Program-made: the position numbers and the translations under genes
Assembly (NCBI GenBank): GCA_900541795.1
Contig: UQLC01000024.1
Location: forward strand, 1-28,390
Length of the DNA stretch: 28,390 bases
Source: an uncultured Collinsella sp.
GTDB lineage: Bacteria; Actinomycetota; Coriobacteriia; Coriobacteriales; Coriobacteriaceae
Direction: 5' to 3'
In this document: piece after piece, positions 8,852-15,284 of the stretch
How positions within the stretch are numbered: position 1 is the first letter of the stretch
How the letters are laid out: the number at the start of each line of letters is the position of its first letter
The notes under the pieces: generated by a model
Seen by the model: the letters and a program-made list of their open reading frames with translations, nothing else
The model's database searches: none
Told to the model about the DNA's origin: nothing

Positions 8852-8879
8852 ACCCAAAGTAACCCAAACAGTACCCAAA
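8852..8879. repeat. Helically phased ACCCAAA repeats upstream of the nitroreductase gene
   Basis: ACCCAAA occurs at 8852, 8862 and 8873, that is, at 10- and 11-base spacing, one helical turn apart. The core CCAAA recurs at 8909, 8929, 8945 and 8974. In 8841-8880, 34 of 40 plus-strand bases are A or C. This could be a set of regulator sites, curved DNA or a relic of biased mutation. The stretch 8821-9107 holds no gene. Confidence 0.45.
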
Positions 8880-9003
8880 GCAGCAATCAGCCAATCGCTC
8901 ATCAAGGGCCAAAGTGTCCGAACGGGTACCAAAGGCCCCTTCAGCCAAACCCCCATTGCGCTAAAACTATCAGCCAAAGTTCCCAATGGTGGTACATAAG
9001 GGA

Positions 9004-9083
9004 GCGGGCCCGACCACTAATAACCTTTTGAACGACTCTGCTTGCAGCCGGAGTGAAAAAAGGTTATTAGTGGTCGGGCCCGC
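9004..9083. repeat. Large palindrome with 26-bp perfect arms
   Basis: Arms at 9004-9029 and 9058-9083 are perfect reverse complements of 26 bases, starting GCGGGCCCGACC and ending AACCTTTT on the left. The loop is 28 bases with a small internal ACTC/GAGT pairing. An imperfect outer pairing (8984-8995 with about 9098-9109) reaches the stop codon of the DUF47 gene. On the minus strand it lies 24 bases after that stop. No T-run follows, so it is not a standard terminator; it may be a 3'-end stabiliser or a mobile palindromic repeat. Confidence 0.75.
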
Positions 9084-9107
9084 GACCGGTGGGACACGTA
9101 CCCCCAA

Positions 9108-9731
9108 TTAACTGTTCTTCATGACAATCGAATCCACAACATCGGCCACATTCTCACAGCAGTCAGCGCAGTACTCCAGGAAGGCGTATACGTCACGCCA
9201 GGCGATGACCTCGAGCGGGTCCTTGCCGTTAACGTGCAGGTTGCGCATGGCGTTGATATAGAGCTCGTCGGCTTCGGACTCGATGGTGTTGATCTGGATG
9301 ACGAGTTCGCGCAGGGTCTTGGACTTGCGGTAGTTGGGCAGCTCGACCATCAGGTCTTTCATGGCGCGGCAGGCGTCAGTCACCTTGTGGGCGATGACGA
9401 TGGCGTCGGGATGGATGCTCTGAATGTTGGTGAAGTAGACGCGCTGCACGACGCCCTCAATACGGTCGAGCACGGTGTCGAGCGCGCAGCTCATCAGATC
9501 CAGATCCTCGCGCTCGAGCGGGGTGATAAAGGCGGTGAGCAGGGCGTCTTCGAGCTCGTGGTGCTTCTTGTCTGCCGCATGCTCAATCGCATGCATCTTA
9601 TTGAGCATGTCGTGAATCTGCGCGGGATCGAAGTTCTCAAAAATCTTGGTGAGCAGCTCTGCGGCCTGGACGGCGAGGTCGGCGCAAGCGACGTAGTTGT
9701 CAAAGTAGAACGAATCGGGTTTCTTTGCCAT
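9108..9731 (-). CDS. DUF47 family PhoU-like protein, partner of PiT permease
   Basis: A 207-residue helical protein of the DUF47 (PhoU-related) family, usually encoded beside PiT transporters and thought to regulate them. Helix-rich segments such as HAIEHAADKKHHELEDALLT, ITPLEREDLDLMSCALDTVL and TIESEADELYINAMR are typical. ATG 9731 has AAAGGA 7 bases upstream. It lies 67 bases after the PiT gene on the same strand, so the two are probably one operon. With phoU at 4586 this gives the region two PhoU-type proteins, one for each phosphate importer. Confidence 0.9.
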   Translation of the reverse strand: MAKKPDSFYFDNYVACADLAVQAAELLTKIFENFDPAQIHDMLNKMHAIEHAADKKHHELEDALLTAFITPLEREDLDLMSCALDTVLDRIEGVVQRVYFTNIQSIHPDAIVIAHKVTDACRAMKDLMVELPNYRKSKTLRELVIQINTIESEADELYINAMRNLHVNGKDPLEVIAWRDVYAFLEYCADCCENVADVVDSIVMKNS

Positions 9732-9798
9732 GGGTGGGTCCTTTCGAGGCGAAGACGGGTGGGCGAAGTGTTGCGGTCCGGATGGACGTTCGGTTTGA

Positions 9799-10848
9799 TT
9801 AGAGGAACATCATGAACAGCTTGGCCATGACAAAGCTGATGAGTCCGCAGGCGGGGAAGGTGAAGAACCAGGTGAACATCATGTCCTTGACGACTCCGAA
9901 GTTGATGGCCGAGAGGCGCTTGACGGCACCGACGCCCATGATGGCGCAGGTCTTGATGTGTGTGGAGGACACGGGGATGCCGGTAAGGGTGGCAAGCAGC
10001 AGGTTCGCGGCGCCCGCGAGGTCGGCGGAGAAGCCCTGATACTTCTCGAGCTTAACCATGCTCTGGCCGACGGACTTGATGATGCGCTCACCGCCCACGC
10101 TGGTACCGATACCCATAGTGGCCGAGCACAGCAGCATAATCCAGATGGGGATGCCGGCATCGCCGACGCTGGTCTGGCCGTTTGCGAAGGCCACGCCTAA
10201 AAAGAGCACGCCGATGAACTTCTGTCCATCCTGCGCGCCGTGCATAAAGCTCATGGCCGCAGCGCTCGCGATCTGAGCGTATTTAAAGAAGACATTGGCA
10301 CGTCGCCTGTTGGCGGCGGCGAAAAGAATCGAGACGAGTTTGCACAGGACCCAGCCCATGACAAAGCCCAGGCCGATGGAGAGCGCCAGGCCGTAGATGA
10401 CCTTCATCCACTCGTGGACGTTGACGCTGCTCGCGCCGCCGAGGGCGATAGCGGCACCGGTCAGGCCGGCGATAAGGCTGTGGCTTTGCGAGGTGGGGAT
10501 GCCAAAACGCGACGCTGTGGCGCCGTAGACGACGATGGAGAACAGGGCCGCGCACAGGCAGGCGAGCGCCATGGTGCTGTTTCCGCCAAAGTCGACGATA
10601 TGCGAGATGGTATTGGCGACGCTCGCATTAAAGTGCGTCATGATGAGCACACCGAGGAAGTTGAATGCGGCGCTCATGAGAATGGCGGCGCGGGCGGGCA
10701 TGCAACGCGTAGTGACGCAGGTCGCGATGGCGTTGGGCGCGTCGGTCCATCCATTGACGAAGATGGCGCCGAGCGCGAGGATCACGGTGACGGCAAGGAC
10801 TGGGTTCGACACAATTTGGCCGAGGAAGGTTGAGAACGTTACGTCCAT
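9799..10848 (-). CDS. pit: PiT family inorganic phosphate permease
   Basis: A 349-residue polytopic membrane protein of the PiT (PHO-4) family, a low-affinity cation-coupled phosphate carrier. The two repeated family signatures are present: GWTDAPNAIATCVTTR near residue 33 and GIPVSSTHIKTCAIMGVGA near the C-terminus, plus FGIPTSQSHSLIAGL in the first half. Ten or so hydrophobic helices are visible. ATG 10848 has a GAGAAAG SD about 8 bases upstream. It is followed by its DUF47 partner. The substrate is phosphate by family; a sulfate or metal-phosphate preference cannot be excluded. Confidence 0.92.
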   Translation of the reverse strand: MDVTFSTFLGQIVSNPVLAVTVILALGAIFVNGWTDAPNAIATCVTTRCMPARAAILMSAAFNFLGVLIMTHFNASVANTISHIVDFGGNSTMALACLCAALFSIVVYGATASRFGIPTSQSHSLIAGLTGAAIALGGASSVNVHEWMKVIYGLALSIGLGFVMGWVLCKLVSILFAAANRRRANVFFKYAQIASAAAMSFMHGAQDGQKFIGVLFLGVAFANGQTSVGDAGIPIWIMLLCSATMGIGTSVGGERIIKSVGQSMVKLEKYQGFSADLAGAANLLLATLTGIPVSSTHIKTCAIMGVGAVKRLSAINFGVVKDMMFTWFFTFPACGLISFVMAKLFMMFL

Positions 10849-10957
10849 ATATGGGCTTTCTCGAAGTTTGCAGGCACGTTACAAAAACATGATAAATCGT
10901 ATCACCTCCTGCGGGTTTCTTTACCGAGTTCTGATGGGAGAAGTGAATTTTTTGGCA

Positions 10958-10974
10958 CTAATATTGAATATTAG
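10958..10974. promoter_or_regulatory. Operator-like palindrome between pit and a divergent gene
   Basis: CTAATATTGAATATTAG is a perfect 8-bp inverted repeat around one central G in the roughly 250-base gap upstream of pit. Flanking GGCA/GCC extends the symmetry. AT-rich symmetry in a GC-rich genome between divergent genes suggests a regulator site; the regulator is unknown. Confidence 0.45.
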
Positions 10975-10979
10975 CCCTG

Positions 10980-11008
10980 TTGACCGCGGGTGTTCTTTTT
11001 GCTAACAC
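10980..11008 (+). promoter_or_regulatory. Candidate promoter TTGACC-N17-TAACAC
   Basis: A -35-like TTGACC (10980-10985) and a -10-like TAACAC (11003-11008) at 17-base spacing, immediately beside the palindrome at 10958-10974. A second -10-like TACAAT lies at 11064-11069 without a clear -35. Either could serve the gene at 11099. Confidence 0.35.
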
Positions 11009-11098
11009 ACCATGAGGACACGTGTGCGTGCCCCAACATCCCAAAACCACAGTCTGTTCGCTTTACAATATGCAAACATGCGTTCGATAATAGGAGGC

Positions 11099-11437
11099 AT
11101 GGAATATCGACAGACAGATGGCAAAACTCGGCGCGTGCACAAGCAGTATGTGGACGTCGTGGCTCGCATCCTCGCGGGCGGACAGGTCGTGCCGGTCACC
11201 GTCTGCTGGGTCGACGGTCGTTGCTTTACGATTGACGAAATTATCTCGACCACCGGGTTTGGCCTGATGGTCCACGGCATCCGTACGGCAACCTATAAGG
11301 TGCGTTTTGGCGGGCACGCGACCGAGTTGTATCTGGAGGACCAGACGCGCGAGCGGGCGGACGGCTCGCAGGCACACGTGATGCGTTGGTGGGTCTGGGC
11401 CTTTGATCGCACGCTCGAGGGCGAGCGCCGTAGGTAA
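11099..11437 (+). CDS. Hypothetical protein, 112 residues
   Basis: I do not recognise this family. The product is basic, with no signal peptide or membrane segment. It has alternating hydrophobic/polar stretches suggesting beta strands (VVPVTVCWVDGRCFTIDEII, GLMVHGIRTATYKVRFGG), a Trp-rich end (MRWWVWAFD) and an Arg-rich tail. The start is uncertain: AGGAGG (11092-11097) ends one base before ATG 11099, which is too close for normal initiation. ATG 11078 lies about where transcription from TACAAT (11064-11069) would begin, allowing a leaderless start with seven extra residues. Codon use resembles the neighbours, so it is probably a real gene. Confidence 0.65.
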   Translation: MEYRQTDGKTRRVHKQYVDVVARILAGGQVVPVTVCWVDGRCFTIDEIISTTGFGLMVHGIRTATYKVRFGGHATELYLEDQTRERADGSQAHVMRWWVWAFDRTLEGERRR

Positions 11438-11516
11438 GGACGTACGGCATTCGGGTACAATGACAGGAATCTTGTCAGCTACTGCGCTGTCGCGGCGCTT
11501 TTGAAAGGACGAAATT

Positions 11517-12212
11517 ATGAACGATATTCAGGGCTATCAGAACGGCCCCATCGAAACCGGCGCAAGCCGTGCCAAGGAGATGTCGCCGCGTGCGTATAAT
11601 CTTGCCATGTCTGCCCTCATCTTCTTGGGCTTTTGTGCCATGGGCGTCGGTGCTTACTTTACGAGCACCATGTCGTTTGCGCGCATGATGATGAGCGGGG
11701 CTGCCCTACCGCTGGTTTTTGGCTCGTTTATTTTGACCATCGTCGGCATGGTCATGATGTCGGCCGCCGCCAGCAAGCAGTCCGTGGGCCTGTCCCTTGT
11801 GGGCTACGTAATCTTTGCGAGCACCTTTGGCCTGACCGCGTCGTTTGGCCTTGCCAACTACGACCTGCCCACCATCAACACTGCCTTTATCGCCACGGCC
11901 GCCATCACCTTTGTCTTTGGCGCCTTGGGCGTGACGTTCCCCAAGTTTTTCCAGCGCGTATATGGCATCGGTTTTGGCATTCTGCTCGCTACTATTCTGG
12001 TTGAGATCGTGCTGATGTTCATGGGCGTCTCACAGACCATCACCGATCTGATCGTGATCGTGGTGTTCGCCGGCTTTATTGGCTACGACACCTATGTTGC
12101 CACGACGGTGCCGCCTACGCTGCCCAACGCCGTGCTCATGGCGTCCAATCTGTTCGTGGATATTATCAACGTGTTCCTGCGCATTCTGAACATCCTCGGC
12201 CGTCGCGACTAG
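11517..12212 (+). CDS. Bax inhibitor-1 / YccA family membrane protein
   Basis: A 231-residue protein with seven hydrophobic helices after a soluble N-terminus of about 25 residues. The family C-terminal features are visible: FIGYDTYVAT followed by NLFVDIINVFLRILNILG. BI-1/LFG members form pH-sensitive calcium-leak channels in studied bacteria; the physiological role here is not known. AAAGGA about 8 bases upstream supports ATG 11517. A TACAAT (11456-11461) may be the -10 of its promoter. Confidence 0.88.
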   Translation: MNDIQGYQNGPIETGASRAKEMSPRAYNLAMSALIFLGFCAMGVGAYFTSTMSFARMMMSGAALPLVFGSFILTIVGMVMMSAAASKQSVGLSLVGYVIFASTFGLTASFGLANYDLPTINTAFIATAAITFVFGALGVTFPKFFQRVYGIGFGILLATILVEIVLMFMGVSQTITDLIVIVVFAGFIGYDTYVATTVPPTLPNAVLMASNLFVDIINVFLRILNILGRRD

Positions 12213-12255
12213 TGGCGAATTGCGGCGGTGCTTGCCGTACGTGCAAATCGATGCG

Positions 12256-12284
12256 AAAGGCGGTCCTTCGGGGCCGTCTTTTTT
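12256..12284 (+). terminator. Intrinsic terminator after the BI-1 gene
   Basis: An 11-bp stem with two G-U pairs (AAAGGCGGTCC / GGGCCGTCTTT) closed by a TTCG tetraloop and followed by a T-run to 12284. Confidence 0.85.
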
Positions 12285-12350
12285 GTACGCGGCGGGGTAT
12301 CATGGATGGGAAAAGCCGATAGCGGCAGAGACCGAGAAAGGTGACCACTT

Positions 12351-13472
12351 ATGGCAGACGTCGACAACAGGAACCGTAACCGCAGGTCCAACCGAGCGGG
12401 TCAGCCCAATCCCAAGCGCGAGGCCCGTGCCAAGGCCGCCGAGCGTCACGTGGCAACTGTGTCCGAAGCGTGCGCCAAGGATATCGAGCGTTCGCTTGCC
12501 GGCGTGTGCGAGTTCGATGGTATGCCTGCCGGTTTTGTCGCGGCGATGAAGGCCAAGGTTCAGAGTGCTGTGGCCACCGAAGAACAGGTTGCCGAGGACG
12601 TCGAGGGCGCGGAGGCTGCCGAGACCGAGACGGCGCCCGAGACCGAGGCAGCGCCTGAGCCTGCCGAGGAAATCGCCGAAGCTGAGTCCGCGCCTGCTGA
12701 GGAGCCCGCTCCGGTTCTGCCTGAGGTCACCGTGCTCGATGCCTCCGCCACGCAGGCCATCCTGGACAACGGTCGTGGCTATGCGCAGTTCTGCGACATG
12801 GCCGTGCTCGCCTTTGCCTCGTTCACCAACCCGGGCGGTGGCTACATCCAGGGCTATCTGGGCCAGGAGGCCACGCTGTGCGCCGATTCGTATCTGTACA
12901 ACGTTCTTGATAAGCAGCGCAAATGGTACGGCGAGAACCGTCGCCGCAACATCAACTGCGAGCTTTACCGCAACCGTGCGCTGGTGGTGCCTGCGGTGCG
13001 CTTCGACCGCAACCACGTGCATGCATACGCCGACGTGATCGTGGCCGCCGCGCCCAACGTTAAGCGCGCCCGCCAGGAGTATCGCGTGAGCGACGATGCT
13101 CTGCTGGACGCCCTGCGCGACCGCATTCGCTTTGTGCTTGCCATCTGCGACGAGCTGGGTCGCGAGAAGCTCGTACTGGGCGCTTGGGGCTGCGACAACA
13201 ACGGCTTTGACGCCGAGGCCGTGGCCGAGCTCTTCCGCAAGGAGCTCGCGTCGGGCGACTTTAAGGTCAAGCAAGTCTTCTTTGCCGTGCCTTCTACGCG
13301 CTGGGATGAGGATTTTGCCAAGTTCGAGCACGTGCTGGCAAACTTCCCCGAGCGCAACGAGGAGTCCTATGCCCAGGTTGCCGCTCGCGCTGCGGCAGCT
13401 CGCGCCGCCGAGCAGACCCAGGCTGCTACCGAGGATGATGAGGACGAGGACGATTGGCGCAAGTACCTGTAA
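12351..13472 (+). CDS. PARG/macrodomain-like protein (TIGR02452 type) with substituted catalytic Glu
   Basis: A 373-residue protein. Residues about 125-335 resemble the microbial poly(ADP-ribose) glycohydrolase fold (TIGR02452/DUF2263): FTNPGGGYIQG, ADSYLYN, LYRNRALVVPAV, DVIVAAAPN and LVLGAWGC. The canonical GGG-x7-QEE signature reads GGGYIQGYLGQEA (162-174), so the second, catalytic Glu is Ala174 (GCC codon). The later loop reads GCDNNGFD where GCG-x-F-x-N is usual. The N-terminal 120 residues contain a basic patch and a Glu/Ala/Pro-rich linker (about 76-122); the C-terminus is acidic (EDDEDEDDW). It may bind ADP-ribose without hydrolysing it. SD GAAAGG lies 7-8 bases before ATG 12351. Confidence 0.8.
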   Translation: MADVDNRNRNRRSNRAGQPNPKREARAKAAERHVATVSEACAKDIERSLAGVCEFDGMPAGFVAAMKAKVQSAVATEEQVAEDVEGAEAAETETAPETEAAPEPAEEIAEAESAPAEEPAPVLPEVTVLDASATQAILDNGRGYAQFCDMAVLAFASFTNPGGGYIQGYLGQEATLCADSYLYNVLDKQRKWYGENRRRNINCELYRNRALVVPAVRFDRNHVHAYADVIVAAAPNVKRARQEYRVSDDALLDALRDRIRFVLAICDELGREKLVLGAWGCDNNGFDAEAVAELFRKELASGDFKVKQVFFAVPSTRWDEDFAKFEHVLANFPERNEESYAQVAARAAAARAAEQTQAATEDDEDEDDWRKYL

Positions 13473-13497
13473 TTGGTACGTGCTGACAGATGGGTCG

Positions 13498-13531
13498 AGC
13501 CGGCGGGAGAGGCTGCTTCCGTCGGCTTTTT
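13498..13531 (+). terminator. Intrinsic terminator after the PARG-like gene
   Basis: Stem AGCCGGCGG (13498-13506) / CCGTCGGCT (13519-13527) with one G-U pair, a 12-base loop and a five-T run. It ends just before the SD of the next gene, so that gene needs readthrough or its own promoter. Confidence 0.7.
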
Positions 13532-13550
13532 ACTGAGCGAGGGGCTTACG

Positions 13551-14210
13551 ATGAAAAACGTTCTATGCTTTGGCGACAGCAACACCTATGGTTACGATCC
13601 GGCGGGCATGCGCGACGGCACCGCGGTGCGCTATGCGCAGGATGTGCGCTGGTGCGGCGTGGCCCAACGTGACTTAGGCGAGGGCTGGCATGTAATTGAA
13701 GAAGGCCTCAACGGCCGCACGACGGTACGCGACGACATGTGCCATCTGGACACCAATCTTAACGGCATCCGCGCACTTCCGATGCTGCTCGAGGCCCATA
13801 AGCCGCTGGACGCCATTGTGATCATGCTGGGCACCAACGACTGTAAGACGGTCTTTAACGTGACAGCTTCCGATATCGCCCGTGGCGCCATGGCGCTGAT
13901 TCGCGCCGTCCGCGCGTTTCCGTGGACCGACGCTGCGCCTTGTCCGCGCATTCTGCTGATGGCGCCTATCAAGATCAAGCCGCAAATCGCCGATGTATAT
14001 ATGACCGATTTTGACGAGCATTCCGTAGAAGCCTCGGAACATTTTGGTGAGTACTACGCGCATGTGGCTGAGCAGTTTGGCTGCGACTTTTTGAATGCCG
14101 CCGACTTTGCCGAGCCGGGCGATATCGACTATCTGCATATGATGCCCGAAAGCCATGAGAGCCTGGGTCACGCCGTGGCAGCCAAGCTCCAAGAGATGCT
14201 CGGAGAGTAG
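13551..14210 (+). CDS. SGNH/GDSL hydrolase (arylesterase-like)
   Basis: A 219-residue cytoplasmic hydrolase with the SGNH blocks in order: catalytic Ser10 in CFGDSNTYGY (block I), EEGLNGRTTV (block II), MLGTNDCK (block III, Asn), and DYLHMMPESHESLG carrying the Asp-x-x-His pair (block V). The sequence style is closest to the arylesterase/acyltransferase group that includes the M. smegmatis enzyme. The natural ester substrate is not evident. ATG 13551 has GAGGGG (13539-13544) 6 bases upstream; longer in-frame readings overlap the terminator. It converges with thiD. Confidence 0.9.
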   Translation: MKNVLCFGDSNTYGYDPAGMRDGTAVRYAQDVRWCGVAQRDLGEGWHVIEEGLNGRTTVRDDMCHLDTNLNGIRALPMLLEAHKPLDAIVIMLGTNDCKTVFNVTASDIARGAMALIRAVRAFPWTDAAPCPRILLMAPIKIKPQIADVYMTDFDEHSVEASEHFGEYYAHVAEQFGCDFLNAADFAEPGDIDYLHMMPESHESLGHAVAAKLQEMLGE

Positions 14211-14216
14211 CGCGAC

Positions 14217-14261
14217 CCCAAACCACCGCAAAGGGGGCGGGCGCCTTTGCGGTGGCTTGGG
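14217..14261. terminator. Bidirectional hairpin between convergent genes
   Basis: A 12-bp perfect stem CCACCGCAAAGG (14223-14234) / CCTTTGCGGTGG (14244-14255), extended past one mismatch by CCCAA/TTGGG. It sits 6 bases after the SGNH stop and 9 bases after the thiD stop (minus). No T-run. Its arm shares TTGCGGTGG with the hairpins at 17343 and 18279. Confidence 0.65.
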
Positions 14262-14270
14262 CTGCGAATC

Positions 14271-15101
14271 TTAATACTGCCACATGTGGTTGACGGGGCC
14301 GGAACCTTTGCCCATGTTCAGGCCGGCGGCCAGAGCGCCGGTTAGGTAGGCCTTGCCGGCGTTGACGGCATCGGCAAGATCCATGCCCTGAGCCAGAGCG
14401 CAGGCGATGGCGGACGAGAGCGTGCATCCGGTGCCGTGCGTGTTGTCGGTCTCGATGCGCTTGTGGCGGAACCACGTGGTGAGTGGATCTCCCAGATGGT
14501 TGCCCTCGTCATCGAGTGGCGCGGGTTCGGCCAGTACATCGTTGGCCTCGTTGACAAGATGCCCGCCCTTAACGAGGGATGCGCAACCAAAGCGGCGGGT
14601 GAGGAGCATGGCAGCATTTTGCTGCGTGCGCTCGGAGTCGACCTCGTAGTCGAGCAGGGCCATGGCCTCGGGAATATTGGGCGTGATAACCGTCGCTAGC
14701 GGAAACAGACGGCGGGTGAGCGCCTCGGCGGCATCTTCGGCAATCAGCCGTGCGCCCGAGGTGGCTACCATGACGGGGTCGACTACCACGTTTGTCGCGT
14801 TCCAGGCGCTCAGGCGGTCGGCGATAACATCGATAATCTCGGCAGAGGAAACCATGCCAATCTTGACGGCGTTGGGGCGGATATCGTCAAAAATGGCATC
14901 GATCTGCGCCGCGACAATATCCGGGGAGATGTTCTGCACGGCGGTGACGCCCAGGGTGTTCTGTGCCGTGATAGCGGTAATGGCCGTCTCGGCATACAGG
15001 CGATGTGCCGTGATGGTCTTGATGTCGGCCTGAATGCCGGCGCCACCGCTGGAATCAGATCCTGCGATGGACAGAACGGCAGGTACCCTACTACGATCCA
15101 T
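14271..15101 (-). CDS. thiD: Hydroxymethylpyrimidine (phosphate) kinase ThiD
   Basis: A 276-residue ribokinase-fold enzyme making HMP diphosphate for thiamine synthesis. The N-terminal LSIAGSDSSGGAGIQADIKT is diagnostic; AVKIGMVSS, VVDPVMVATSG, TPNIPEA, VKGGH and the anion-hole/catalytic NTHGTGCTLSSAIA follow in the right order. AAGGGAG lies 6 bases before ATG 15101. It is downstream of thiC on the same strand but separated by 183 bases, with its own -10-like element. ThiC makes HMP-P and ThiD phosphorylates it, so the pair covers the pyrimidine branch; no thiazole or coupling genes are in the window. Confidence 0.95.
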   Translation of the reverse strand: MDRSRVPAVLSIAGSDSSGGAGIQADIKTITAHRLYAETAITAITAQNTLGVTAVQNISPDIVAAQIDAIFDDIRPNAVKIGMVSSAEIIDVIADRLSAWNATNVVVDPVMVATSGARLIAEDAAEALTRRLFPLATVITPNIPEAMALLDYEVDSERTQQNAAMLLTRRFGCASLVKGGHLVNEANDVLAEPAPLDDEGNHLGDPLTTWFRHKRIETDNTHGTGCTLSSAIACALAQGMDLADAVNAGKAYLTGALAAGLNMGKGSGPVNHMWQY

Positions 15102-15147
15102 GTTCGCTCCCTTGTTCGGTCGGATTCAAATGGGTCTTTAAGCAAGC

Positions 15148-15188
15148 ATTATAAAGATGCCCGGGCCGACTCTATGTCGAGCCCGGGC
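15148..15188 (-). promoter_or_regulatory. thiC-thiD intergenic hairpin and candidate thiD promoter
   Basis: On the minus strand a GC-rich hairpin (arms 15159-15170 and 15176-15188, GCCCGGGC core with one bulge) is followed directly by a consensus -10 TATAAT (15153-15148). The hairpin may end thiC transcripts. A matching -35 is not clear. Upstream palindromes CGTCAACAATTGACG (15230-15244) and TTTACGTAAA (15202-15211) are candidate regulator sites. Confidence 0.4.
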
Positions 15189-15284
15189 GGGCGATGCAAT
15201 CTTTACGTAAATGTAAGCAAATGTTCACACGTCAACAATTGACGGGCGCCAGCTCGTTGCTAAAAGCGCTTCACAGCGAGGGAC

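Noticed and set aside
8179..8862. 227-codon plus-strand frame
   Set aside because: Antisense to the nitroreductase gene; begins inside the divIVA terminator and has no SD.
8841..9083. CRISPR-like or iteron-origin interpretation of the CCAAA repeats
   Set aside because: Units are too short and irregular, with no spacers, no cas genes and no replication gene nearby.
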